A stretch of DNA of 64,000 nucleotides from Acidovorax sp. NCPPB 4044 (lineage in GTDB: Bacteria; Pseudomonadota; Gammaproteobacteria; Burkholderiales; Burkholderiaceae_C). Positions 29,201-37,957 of this stretch are shown here, piece after piece. The notes beneath the pieces are model-generated. The model was not told the DNA's origin. It worked only from the letters and a program-made list of their open reading frames with translations, and ran no database searches. Positions within the stretch are counted from its first letter, which is position 1. Each line of letters opens with the position of its first letter. Made by a program: the position numbers and the translations under genes. The DNA lies in contig NZ_JAMCOS010000001.1 of the NCBI RefSeq assembly GCF_028069655.1, positions 4,556,001-4,620,000 on the forward strand, given 5' to 3'.

Positions 29201-30020
29201 CGCGACGCTGCCCCTGCCCGCGCATCCCGCCAGCGCAGCCTCCATCCGGCGACCCTGGCCCGGCGTGCTGCGCAGCCCCTGGCTGCTGGCCGCGCTGGCC
29301 GGCCTGGCCGTGGTGCTCGGCTGGCAGGCCACCGGCACCACGCCCGTGGCCTTCAGGCACCTGTGGCAATGGCTGCCCACGCTATTGCGCGGCATGTGGG
29401 TGAACATCGAGATCAGCCTGCTGGCCGTGGCGCTGGGCACCGCGGTGGGGCTGGTGGTGGGTGCGCTCTCGCTCTCGCCGGCCGCGGCGGTGCGCATGGG
29501 GATGCGCTGGTACGTGCAGATCTTCCGCAATGCGCCCATCCTGGTGCTCATCTACTTCACCACCTACGTGTTTCCCTTCGAGGTGCGGCTGGCGTCCTGG
29601 ACCTTCCCCTTTCCCGACGGGGTGAAGGTCGTGCTGGGGCTCGCCCTGCCCACGAGCGCCAACGTGGCCGAGATCTTCCGCGGGGCCATCCAGTCGATTC
29701 CGAGCACGCAATGGGAGGCGGCCCAGTCGCTCGCCTTCCGGCGCGCGCAGATCTTCCGCCTGATCGTGCTGCCGCAGTGCCTGCGGCGCATGCTGCCACC
29801 GTGGATGAACCTCTATGCCAGCATCACCATGAGCACCTCCCTGGCGTCGCTGGTGGGCGTGCACGATGTGGTGGACACGGCCCAGATCGCCAGCAACACG
29901 GTGGCGCGCACGGATTTCACGATCCTGGTCTATTTCACGCTGCTGGCACTGTTCTTCGCTTACTGCTATCCGATTGCCCGCGCCACGCGCGCGCTGGAAA
30001 AACGCCATGAACGCCACTGA
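29190..30020 (+). CDS. Amino-acid ABC transporter permease 2
   Basis: This 276-residue permease of the same family completes the heterodimeric channel. Hallmarks are FRNAPILVLIYFTTYVFPFE, the EAA-type coupling loop EAAQSLAFRRAQIFRLIVLPQC, and SIPSTQWEAAQS just before it. The N-terminal span lies at about residues 27-47 and the last one ends in ATRALEKRHERH. The gene overlaps permease 1 by 11 bases and the ATPase gene by 14 bases, a tight translational unit. Confidence 0.93.
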   Translation: MANDATLPLPAHPASAASIRRPWPGVLRSPWLLAALAGLAVVLGWQATGTTPVAFRHLWQWLPTLLRGMWVNIEISLLAVALGTAVGLVVGALSLSPAAAVRMGMRWYVQIFRNAPILVLIYFTTYVFPFEVRLASWTFPFPDGVKVVLGLALPTSANVAEIFRGAIQSIPSTQWEAAQSLAFRRAQIFRLIVLPQCLRRMLPPWMNLYASITMSTSLASLVGVHDVVDTAQIASNTVARTDFTILVYFTLLALFFAYCYPIARATRALEKRHERH

Positions 30021-30870
30021 CGCCTTCATTTCTTCCCTGCAGGCCCCGGCGGCGGCCACCGTCCCCCCGCTGGTCCACCTGAAAGACGTGCACCTGTCCT
30101 TCGGCGACAACGCGGTGCTCAAGGGCATCGACGTCGAGGTGCACCGCGGCAAGGCCGTCTCCATCATCGGCCCCTCGGGCTCGGGCAAGTCGACCATCCT
30201 GCGCTGCATCACCGGCCTGCTCAGGCCGCAGCGCGGCGAGACCGTGGTGGCAGGCACGCGCGTGGACACCCTGCGGACCGAGGCCGAGCTGATCGCACTG
30301 CGCAAGCGCGTGGGCTTCGTCTTCCAGCAGTACAACCTGTTCCCCCACCTCACCGTGCTGGAGAACCTCGTCATCGCGCCCACGCGGGTCGCCGGCCGTG
30401 GCCGTGCCGAGGCGGCCAGGACGGCCCGTGCGCTGCTCGAGAAGGTGCGCCTGGGCCACAAGGAGGGCGCGTATCCCGGCGAGCTGTCGGGTGGTCAGCA
30501 GCAGCGCGTGGCCATTGCGCGGGCCCTGGCCATGCAGCCCGAGCTGATCCTGTTCGACGAGGTGACCTCGGCCCTGGACCCCGAAACCGTGGGCGAGGTG
30601 CTCACGGTGATCCGCGATCTGGTGGAGGGCGGCATGACCTGCGTGCTCGTCACGCACGAGATGCGTTTCGCCGAAGAGGTGAGCGACCAGGTGTATTTCA
30701 CCGAGGCGGGCCGCATCGTCGAACATGGCCCCGCGGCGCAGATCTTCGGCAATCCGCGCAGCGAGCGCACGCGCGAATTCCTGCAGCGCGCGCTCGGCGA
30801 AGGCGCCCGCTCCCGGCCCGCCGCCGCCAGCGCACCCCTGCCTTTCAACCAGTTGCGGTTCGCTCTCTGA
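30007..30870 (+). CDS. Amino-acid ABC transporter ATP-binding protein
   Basis: This 287-residue ATPase energises the importer. Walker A is GPSGSGKST (about residues 55-63), the Q-loop VFQQYNLFPHLTVLENL, the signature LSGGQQQRVAIARAL, Walker B LILFDEVTSALDPE, and the H-loop VLVTHEM. All are intact. The start at 30007 is inside the preceding permease frame (14-base overlap); homology begins shortly after at VHLKDVHLSFGDN. The C terminus has an Ala/Pro-rich extension of about 35 residues. It is a GlnQ/HisP-type protein. Confidence 0.94.
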   Translation: MNATDAFISSLQAPAAATVPPLVHLKDVHLSFGDNAVLKGIDVEVHRGKAVSIIGPSGSGKSTILRCITGLLRPQRGETVVAGTRVDTLRTEAELIALRKRVGFVFQQYNLFPHLTVLENLVIAPTRVAGRGRAEAARTARALLEKVRLGHKEGAYPGELSGGQQQRVAIARALAMQPELILFDEVTSALDPETVGEVLTVIRDLVEGGMTCVLVTHEMRFAEEVSDQVYFTEAGRIVEHGPAAQIFGNPRSERTREFLQRALGEGARSRPAAASAPLPFNQLRFAL

Positions 30871-30901
30871 GCCGCAGGCACACCCCCACGAGGACCACGC
30901 C

Positions 30902-31531
30902 ATGAGCACCACCCCCTCCTCCCCGATCGCGGCGCAGCGCCGCCAAGCCATTGACGCCACGCTGGCGGAAGTCCGGCGCCTCATCGAGCCCGGCACGCCC
31001 GACCGCGCCACGTTGGCGGCCATCACCGCGCGGCTGGAAGCGCTGGCCGGGAACAAGGCATTGTTCAGCCGCGCCGACTTTCCTCCGCCCGCCGAAACCG
31101 AGGGCGTGGGCGCCTCCACGCGCTACCGCCTCAACCCCGAGGGCGGCGACGGCGGACTGGCGCTGTACCTGAACTCCATCAACCCCGGCAAGACCACCGC
31201 ACCGCACAACCACACCACCTGGGCCGTGATCGTGGCGGTGGAAGGCCAGGAGGTGAACCGCCTGTACGAACGCACGGACGACCGCAGCGACCCGGCGCGG
31301 GCGCAGATCCACGTGGCCAGCGAGTTCACCGTGCAGCCGGGCGCCCCCATCGCCTTCCTGCCCGACGACATCCACAGCATCCACGTGGTCGGCACGGAAC
31401 CCACGCTGCACTTCCACCTGTACGGCCAGCCGCTGGAGACGCTGACGGCCCGCGTGGCCTTCGACCCGGAAACCGGCGAGGTGAAGAACTACAACGCGGC
31501 CTACTTCCGCCCCAGCGAGGCCGTGGCATGA
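30902..31531 (+). CDS. Cysteine dioxygenase-type (thiol dioxygenase) cupin protein
   Basis: This 209-residue protein has the cysteine-dioxygenase cupin fold. The iron ligands are expected in PHNHTTWAVI (two His) and in the later DDIHSIHVVG strand; the HNHTTW pattern is typical of bacterial thiol dioxygenases. Such enzymes use O2 to oxidise a thiol such as cysteine, 3-mercaptopropionate or mercaptosuccinate to a sulfinate. The N-terminal 60 residues are helical. It lies 31 bases after the ATPase gene and overlaps the next by four bases. A homologous domain is fused to rhodaneses in the gene ending at 32899. Confidence 0.85.
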   Translation: MSTTPSSPIAAQRRQAIDATLAEVRRLIEPGTPDRATLAAITARLEALAGNKALFSRADFPPPAETEGVGASTRYRLNPEGGDGGLALYLNSINPGKTTAPHNHTTWAVIVAVEGQEVNRLYERTDDRSDPARAQIHVASEFTVQPGAPIAFLPDDIHSIHVVGTEPTLHFHLYGQPLETLTARVAFDPETGEVKNYNAAYFRPSEAVA

Positions 31532-32751
31532 GCACCCCGCACCCAGCGTCCTCCCTGGGCGCCGCCACGCGGCTCCTGCATGCCGGCGCACCCGCGCTGC
31601 GGGGCGGCTCCGGCCCCGTGAACGTTCCGGTGGTGCGCACCAGCACCGTGCGCTTCGAGAACACCGCGGCCTACGCCGACCACCACCACCGGCGCACCGC
31701 CGGAGAGCGCGTGGCCTCCTATGGCCGCCATGGCCTCGACACCCATCGCGCGCTGGAGGACGCCGTCACCGCGCTCGAAGGCGGGCACCGCGCCTTCCTG
31801 GCGCCGTCGGGCCTGTCCGCCATCACGCTGGTGCTGGTGGCGCTGCTTTCGCCCGGCGACCACGCGCTGGTGGCCGACAGCGTGTATTCGCCCGTGCGCC
31901 GCGTCGATGCCACGCTGCTGCAGCGCCTGGGCATCACGCTCGAATACTTTTCGCCTTCGCGGGACGACTTGGCCGCGAAGATCCGGCCGAACACCCGGCT
32001 CGTGTACCTGGAGTCCCCCAGCTCGCTGCTCTACGAGGTGCTGGACCTGCCCGCACTGGCCGCCACGGCGCGCGAGCGCGGCATTCCCGTGGCCGCCGAC
32101 AACACCTGGAGCGGCGGCTGGTTCTACCAGCCCCTCGCGCTGGGCGCCAACCTGTCGATCCAGGCGGCCACCAAGTACATCGCCGGGCACTCCGACGTGA
32201 TGCAGGGCATCGTCGTCACCGACTCGCCTGCGCTGTCGGAGAAGATCGGCACTGCCTACGAAGCCTTGGGCCTGACTGTCGGCGCGGACGACGCCTACCT
32301 GGCCCTGCGCGGCGTGCGCACGCTGCCCGTGCGCCTCGCGCAGCACCAGCGCCATGCCACGCAGGTGGCCGAGTGGCTGCAAAACCAGCCCCAGGTCGGC
32401 CGCGTGTTCTATCCGGCGCTGCAGTCAGACCCGGGCCACGCGCTCTGGAAGCGCGATTTCAGCGGTGCGAGCGGACTCGTGTCGTTCGCGTTCGAAGACG
32501 GCGCGGATGCACGCACCGCCAACGCCTTCATCGACGCGCTGCGCTTCTTCGGCATCGGTGCGTCATGGGGCGGCTACGAAAGCCTGGCGCTGGTGGCATC
32601 GCCTGACCGCCTGCGCGAGCACAGCGCCTGGCGGGGCACGCAGCCCGTGGTGCGCCTGCATGTCGGCCTGGAAGACCCCGATGACCTGATCGCCGACCTG
32701 GACCAGGCCTTTGCCCGCGTGGCTTCACGCGGCCGGCTGGCCGCGGCTTGA
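31528..32751 (+). CDS. metC: Cystathionine beta-lyase-type PLP enzyme
   Basis: This 407-residue enzyme belongs to the Cys/Met-metabolism PLP family. It opens AATRLLHAGAP and has YGRHGLDTHRALEDAVTALEGG, AFLAPSGLSAITL, and ADNTWSGGWFYQPLALGA. The PLP lysine is in QAATKYIAGHSDVMQG. The family cleaves C-S bonds in cystathionine, cystine or related thioethers, releasing thiol, pyruvate and ammonia. Its place at the end of this operon, beside thiol oxidation and persulfide proteins, suggests beta-elimination from an imported sulfur amino acid rather than methionine synthesis. The ATGA overlap with the dioxygenase indicates coupling. Confidence 0.88.
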   Translation: MSTPHPASSLGAATRLLHAGAPALRGGSGPVNVPVVRTSTVRFENTAAYADHHHRRTAGERVASYGRHGLDTHRALEDAVTALEGGHRAFLAPSGLSAITLVLVALLSPGDHALVADSVYSPVRRVDATLLQRLGITLEYFSPSRDDLAAKIRPNTRLVYLESPSSLLYEVLDLPALAATARERGIPVAADNTWSGGWFYQPLALGANLSIQAATKYIAGHSDVMQGIVVTDSPALSEKIGTAYEALGLTVGADDAYLALRGVRTLPVRLAQHQRHATQVAEWLQNQPQVGRVFYPALQSDPGHALWKRDFSGASGLVSFAFEDGADARTANAFIDALRFFGIGASWGGYESLALVASPDRLREHSAWRGTQPVVRLHVGLEDPDDLIADLDQAFARVASRGRLAAA

Positions 32752-32898
32752 GGAAAGGCGTGGCGGCCGGGGGCCCAGCCCCCCGGCCTGGAGCCGCAGG
32801 CCGGCCGAGGCCGGGGACCTGCGAAACCATGAAATGGTGAGCCGGTCGGGCAGGCGCTGCAGACGCAGATGGCCGATCCCGCCCTCTTCGAATCCGGT

Positions 32899-35127
32899 TC
32901 AGCCAGCGGGAGCCGCCTCCGGCTGCAGCAGCCGGATGCCTGTCGCGCCCTCACGCTCCAGTTGGGCCACCAGTCCCAGTTCCCAGTCCAGGTATTCCTG
33001 GAATCCGGCATCGCGCAGCCGCCGGTCGCTGTGTGCGTAGGGGCTGTACCAGTGGTCGTCGTCGCCGGTCAGCACGCCCTCGGCGCCGTGCGCCAACGGC
33101 AGGCCGCCCGCGGCCCAGGCGCTGGAGCCGCCAGCGATGGCCCGCACATCGCGCCCTGTGCGCGCCGCCAGCTCGGCCGCCACGCTGCGCGCCAGCACGC
33201 CGTCGGGCGAGGTGAGCAGCACGGTGCTCGCGGCCGGCAGGTCTGCCACGAACGCGGCCAGGCGGTCGGGCACGGCGAAGCGCGCACCGTCGATGTGCTG
33301 GCGCTCGAACGCGGCACGGCGGTCCACGTCGAAGACCACGGCGTTGCCCTCCTGCAAAAGGGTCGAAGCCTGCTGCGGCGACACGGCCGGGGCCGGCGCG
33401 TGCGATGCCAGCACGCGCAACGGCTCCGGGCCCGCAACCAGTGCCGGCAGCGCGGGCGGCGTGAACACATAGACCTCGTAGCCTCCGAGCTGGGCGAGCC
33501 AGGCACCGGTGGTGAGCGCACGCACGCCATCCCAATCGGCCAGCACGATGCGGGCGCCTCGCGTGCCGGCGTATTCATCGGTAGCCTGCACGAGCTGGCC
33601 CCCGGGGGCCCAGCGCCAGCCCTCCAGATGGCCGGCCAGGTATTCGCCCTGCGTGCGCACGTCGAAGCGGTAGAGCGTGCGCTCCTGCGTTTCGGCCTCG
33701 AAGCGGGCCAGCCCGGCCGCGTCGATGCGCTGCACCCCGGCGCGGCGGGCCACGCACGCCGCGCGTTCGCGTGCCGCGGCGAGCGTGCCGGCCGAAGGCT
33801 CGGGCAGCGGCGTGGCGCGGCCGTGCGCCAGCGTCCGGCCCGTCAGCAACCAGTCCATGGTGCCGTTGCGCAGCGAGGCCACGCGGTTGGGAATGCCGGC
33901 ATCGATGAGCGTCTGCGCGCCGACGATGCTGCGCGTGCGGCCTGCGCAGTTGACCACCACGAAAGTGTCCGGGTCGGGCGCGATCTCGCCGATGCGGTAG
34001 ACCAGCTCCGCACCCGGCAGGCTGTGCGCGAACGGCAGGCTGAACGCCGCGAATTCCTCGGGGGTGCGGCTGTCGACCACCACGATGTTGTCGCCGCGCC
34101 CGACGCGGTCGTGCAGCTCCTGCGAGGTGATCCAGGGCGTGTGCTTCTCGTGCTCGATGACCTCGCCGAACGCCTTGCTCGGCACGTTGGTGCCGCTGAA
34201 GACCTCGTAGCCCGCAGCGGCCCAGCCGTCGGTGCCGCCCGCCAGCACCGACACGTTGCGCCAGCCCAGCCGCACCAGCTTGGCGGCGGCCTCGTGCGCG
34301 ATCGTTTCGTCGCCGTCCACCAGCACGGTGCGCGTGCCGCGGCGCGGCACCAGCCGGTCGATGAGCAGTTCCAGCCGCCATGCCGGAGCGGATGCGGCGA
34401 ACAGGAGGTGGCGGTGTGCGAACACACCGGTCTCGCGCACGTCGAGCACGGCGATCTCTTCGCCGTCGGCCAGCGCGGCCTTCAGCGCCTGCGGCGTGGT
34501 GAGCGGATGGCGGATGGATTTCGGCGGCGCGAAGGTGCGGTAGGTGCCGCCCGCGAGGCCCTCGAACACCACGCGTTCGGGCATGCGCTCCAGGCCGCGG
34601 CCGTAGAAGTGCAGGTGCAGGCCCGGCTCGTCGCCCACCAATTCGATGGTGTGCACGTCGGTGGGCGACAACTGCACCGACACGCCGGGCACCACGTCCA
34701 CCGTGCGCTCGGCAGAGAGCGTGTCGCGCAGCGGGTCGGTCGTCGTGCCGCGCCGGTAGAGGACGTTGCGCTCGTTGCCGCGGATGCCGGCGATCAACGC
34801 CCAGGTGGTGTGGTCGTGGGGGGGCTGGGCCTTTCCCGGCAGGCCGGCCGAAACGTAGAGCGCATAGCGGCCGTCCGGCTCTTCGCTCAGTCGGTACACC
34901 TGCGCGGGATGGTCTGCCGAAACCGGGAAGTGCTCCGGAGGGAACAGCTCGCGCTGCAGCCCCAGCGCCTCCAGGGCCTGCGCCACGCCGCGCAGTTGCC
35001 CGGGTGTGGCGCTTTCCGGATCGGGCACGAGGCGGCGGGCGGTGGCAAGGAATGCGGCGACGGCCGAGGCGCGGCGGCTGGCGGGATCGCTGCCCGAGAA
35101 ATCGAGGGAGACGTGGGTCTGGGTCAT
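32899..35127 (-). CDS. Cysteine-dioxygenase-like cupin fused to four rhodanese domains
   Basis: This protein has 742 residues. The first ~190 form a thiol-dioxygenase cupin (PPHDHTTWALI, SPTDVHTIELVGDEPGLHLHF), homologous to the gene at 30902. The remaining ~550 are four tandem rhodaneses homologous over their whole length to the gene at 22135, including NVPSKAFGEVIEHE and a single catalytic cysteine loop VVNCAGRTRSIVGAQ. The fusion puts thiol oxidation and persulfide transfer in one chain, as in persulfide dioxygenase-rhodanese fusions but with a different oxygenase. It is convergent to the metC-like gene. The start at 35127 (MTQTHVSLDFSG) fits the cupin boundary. Confidence 0.9.
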   Translation of the reverse strand: MTQTHVSLDFSGSDPASRRASAVAAFLATARRLVPDPESATPGQLRGVAQALEALGLQRELFPPEHFPVSADHPAQVYRLSEEPDGRYALYVSAGLPGKAQPPHDHTTWALIAGIRGNERNVLYRRGTTTDPLRDTLSAERTVDVVPGVSVQLSPTDVHTIELVGDEPGLHLHFYGRGLERMPERVVFEGLAGGTYRTFAPPKSIRHPLTTPQALKAALADGEEIAVLDVRETGVFAHRHLLFAASAPAWRLELLIDRLVPRRGTRTVLVDGDETIAHEAAAKLVRLGWRNVSVLAGGTDGWAAAGYEVFSGTNVPSKAFGEVIEHEKHTPWITSQELHDRVGRGDNIVVVDSRTPEEFAAFSLPFAHSLPGAELVYRIGEIAPDPDTFVVVNCAGRTRSIVGAQTLIDAGIPNRVASLRNGTMDWLLTGRTLAHGRATPLPEPSAGTLAAARERAACVARRAGVQRIDAAGLARFEAETQERTLYRFDVRTQGEYLAGHLEGWRWAPGGQLVQATDEYAGTRGARIVLADWDGVRALTTGAWLAQLGGYEVYVFTPPALPALVAGPEPLRVLASHAPAPAVSPQQASTLLQEGNAVVFDVDRRAAFERQHIDGARFAVPDRLAAFVADLPAASTVLLTSPDGVLARSVAAELAARTGRDVRAIAGGSSAWAAGGLPLAHGAEGVLTGDDDHWYSPYAHSDRRLRDAGFQEYLDWELGLVAQLEREGATGIRLLQPEAAPAG

Positions 35128-35347
35128 GGCGGTGCGGGGCCGGACAGGCAGGGGGAGGTAAGAAACCCACGGTACGGGCCCGGCGGCCCTGCGGCAACGA
35201 CCGAATCCGTCTATGGATATGCACCGGCCTCGCGCCGCGCCGCAGCAGTGCATGCGCGCATCGATGACCGATATGCGCCTTTCTTCGTTCACGCAGCGGG
35301 CCTGCCTGCCTAGATTGGCACACCTCCTCCACCCGCACCCGCCTGCC

Positions 35348-36357
35348 ATGACCGCGACCGACAAAAGCCGCCTGACGCGCCTCCTGACCTTCCTCCTGGC
35401 GCTGGGGGTCCTGGCCGCCACCACGCTGCATTCGGCCGCGCTGCAGGCCGCGCCGGACGCCGCGGCGGCCTTTCCGTCCAGGCCCGTGCGCATCGTCGTG
35501 CCGGTGGCCGCGGGCGGCAGCGCCGACAAGCTCACGCGCACGCTGGCCGACAGGCTCTCCGCGCTCTGGGGCCAGAGCGTGGTGGTGGAGAACGTGGCCG
35601 GCGCGAGCGGCACCATCGGCGCGGGCCGCGTCGCCAAGGCGGCGCCGGACGGCTACACGCTGCTGCAGCAGGGCGAGGGCATCACGCTCAACGGCATCCT
35701 TTTCCGCGACCTGCCCTACGACACGCACAAGAGCTTCACGCCCATCATCAAGGCCGTGGTGAACCCGCAGATCCTGGTGGTGCACCCGGGCACCGGCATC
35801 AGCAGCCTGGGCGAGTACGTGACGCGCGCCAGGGCGCAGCCCGAGAGCATCAGCCTGGGGCTGCCGGGCAACGGCGGCATTGCCCATGTCGCGCACGAGA
35901 TCCTGTCGCAGGAGACGGGCGCCAAAGTCAACTACATCCCCTACCCGGGCGGCGGTCCAGCCACGCTCGACGTGCTGGCGGGCCACACCAACGCAACCCT
36001 CATCACCCTGGCCGCCGTGACCGAGCCGGCAAGCTGCGCGCCCTGGCCGTGACCACGTCCTACCGCTCTCCCGCGCTGCCCGGCGTGCCCACCGTGGCCG
36101 AGGCCGGCGGCCCTGCCGGCTTCTCGGTGGAAAGCTGGCAGGGTTACTTCGCGCCGGCCGGCACGCCGCCGGCCATCGTGGAGAAGATCAACCGCGACAT
36201 CGGCGCGGTGCTGCAGTCGCCCGAGGTGCGCGCGCAACTGGAAGCGCAGGGTTTCAAGGTGGCCGGGGGCACGCCACAGGCGCTGGCCGAGAGCCTGCAG
36301 GCCGAACAGCCGCGCTACGCCAAGGCGATCAAGACCGCCGGGCTGACGCTGCGCTGA
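35348..36357 (+). pseudogene. Bug/TctC-family binding protein, frameshifted
   Basis: This is a periplasmic binding protein of the Bug family, common in this bacterial group. The N-terminal part runs from a signal peptide through FPSRPVRIVVPVAAGGSADK, VVENVAGASGTIGAGRVAKA and IPYPGGGPATLDVLAGH. After LAAVTE the frame breaks near 36028 and stops at 36052. The rest (GKLRALAVTTSYRSPALPGV to the end at 36357) continues two bases out of frame. Family members usually read LAAVTEQVRAGKLRAL here, so roughly ten bases appear to be deleted. The interrupted frames are otherwise clean, suggesting recent loss or an assembly error. Confidence 0.85.
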
Positions 36358-36445
36358 AAGAAGACCTGCGGACGCGGGCCACTCCGTCCCAGGCCGCACA
36401 GGCCTCGCGCTGCAGGGCTTCTGCAGACTGCCGGGGCAGGCACGC

Positions 36446-37354
36446 TCAGGCCGGTACGGGCCCTGCCCCCTCCCCACACAGCCGCTCGGCCAGGAAGTCA
36501 ATGAAGCTGCGCAGCTTGGGCGGCATGTGCCGCCGGCTGGCATACACGGCGAAGAGCGTGCCCGCGAAGCGGGTCTCGCCCGGCAACGGCACCAGCCGCC
36601 CCGCAGCCAGGTCGTCCTCGACCAGCCAGTCCGGCAGGAAGGCCGCGCCCATGCCGGCCACCACCGCGTGGTAGCTGAGCGTGGTGTCGCTGGATTTCAT
36701 CACCGTGTCGATGCGCCGCTGCACGCTGTCCTGCAGCATCTTCGCGAAGCGGTCGGACGGCAGGTAGTTGGGCATCACCACCGGCACCGGGAGAAAGCCG
36801 GAGGCTGGATCCTCGCCCGCAGGCGCAGGCACGCCCGGGGCGGCGACGAGATGGAACGCCACCGGGCACAGGGGGCGTGCGATCAACTGCGGCGCGGGCT
36901 CGGCCGTCATTCGGAGCGCCACGTCGAACCCCTCCGACACGATGTCGACCATGCGGTTGTCGAGGTGCAGATCCAGCCGCACTTCAGGGAACGCCTGTCG
37001 ATAGGCCGCGAGCAGCCGGGCGAAGCGCGGCGTGGCGCACCAGACCGGCGCGCTGATCCGCAGCTCGCCGCGCGGCCGGTCCTGCCCCAGGCCCACCGAT
37101 GCCGCGGCCGAATCGAGCAGTTCCAGGGCCTGCCGGCCCTGCGCATAGAACGCGGTGCCGGCCTCCGTCAGGCTCATGCTGCGGCTGGTGCGATGGAGCA
37201 GCCGGGCACCCAGCGTGCGCTCCAGCCGTGCGATGTGCTTGCTCACCATGGGTGGCGCCATGCCCAGCCGGTCTGCCGCCGCGCTGAAGCTGCCGGCTTC
37301 GACGATGGCCTGGAACACGCGCACCCCGGTCAACTCCAGCTCGGAAGGCTCCAT
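36446..37354 (-). CDS. LysR-family transcriptional regulator
   Basis: This 302-residue regulator has an N-terminal winged helix-turn-helix (FQAIVEAGSFSAAADRLGMAPPMVSKHIARLE) and a LysR substrate-binding domain starting RGELRISAPV, with VALRMTAEP and the closing LRSFIDFLAERL. It is divergent from the doxX-dioxygenase pair with about 117 bases between, the usual arrangement for a LysR activator and its target. The start at 37354 (MEPSELELTGV) is preferred; 37381 is an alternative. The effector is unknown, perhaps an aromatic compound given the target. Confidence 0.92.
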   Translation of the reverse strand: MEPSELELTGVRVFQAIVEAGSFSAAADRLGMAPPMVSKHIARLERTLGARLLHRTSRSMSLTEAGTAFYAQGRQALELLDSAAASVGLGQDRPRGELRISAPVWCATPRFARLLAAYRQAFPEVRLDLHLDNRMVDIVSEGFDVALRMTAEPAPQLIARPLCPVAFHLVAAPGVPAPAGEDPASGFLPVPVVMPNYLPSDRFAKMLQDSVQRRIDTVMKSSDTTLSYHAVVAGMGAAFLPDWLVEDDLAAGRLVPLPGETRFAGTLFAVYASRRHMPPKLRSFIDFLAERLCGEGAGPVPA

Positions 37355-37471
37355 GGTTGCCTCAAAAGGAAACGATGCCATCACTTTAGCGCCATCGATT
37401 TCTTTCTGAGGAAATCCTAATCTGGCAACCGTCGCCACACGCCGTGGCTTTCCTCCAAGGAACCTCCAGCC

Positions 37472-37912
37472 ATGACCTCCGCTTCCTACGGCACCCCTAT
37501 CTCCTCGCGCCCGGCCGGCAAAACCCTGCGCGTCGCGCTGTGGACCGCGCAGTGCCTCGTGGCCCTGGCGTTCTGCGCTTCCGGCGCCATGAAGCTCACC
37601 ACGCCCATCCCTGAACTGAGCGCGATGATGCCGTGGGCGGGGCAGTACCCCGTGGCCTTCGTGCGGACCATCGGGCTGATCGATCTGGCCGGCGGCCTCG
37701 GCATCCTGCTGCCCGCGCTGTCGCGCATCCTGCCCCGGCTGACCGTGTGGGCAGCGCTGGGATGCACGGTGCTGCAGCTCTTCGCCATCGCCTTCCACCT
37801 CGGCCGCGGCGAGGCGATGGTGCTGCCGCTGAACTTCGTTCTGCTCCCGTTGTGCGCCTTCGTGCTGTGGGGCCGTGCGCGGCGCGCGCCGATCCGCGCC
37901 CGCGGCGGCTGA
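37472..37912 (+). CDS. DoxX-family membrane protein
   Basis: This 146-residue inner membrane protein has four hydrophobic spans: about residues 25-45 (WTAQCLVALAFCASGAMKL), 64-82, 88-110 and 113-135. The FCASGAMKLTTP motif after the first span and a late LPLNFVLLPLCAFVLW are characteristic of the DoxX-like family. Its biochemical role is not settled. It is 45 bases ahead of the dioxygenase and probably co-transcribed under the divergent LysR protein. Confidence 0.85.
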   Translation: MTSASYGTPISSRPAGKTLRVALWTAQCLVALAFCASGAMKLTTPIPELSAMMPWAGQYPVAFVRTIGLIDLAGGLGILLPALSRILPRLTVWAALGCTVLQLFAIAFHLGRGEAMVLPLNFVLLPLCAFVLWGRARRAPIRARGG

Positions 37913-37957
37913 ACCGCACCGGCCCCTGCCCCCGATCCACCTTCGATGTAACCCCCC

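Noticed and set aside
32752..32898. GC-rich hairpins between the metC-like gene and the fusion gene as a terminator
   Set aside because: Strong stems (GGCCGGGGG / CCCCCCGGCC) exist, but no T-run follows on either strand.
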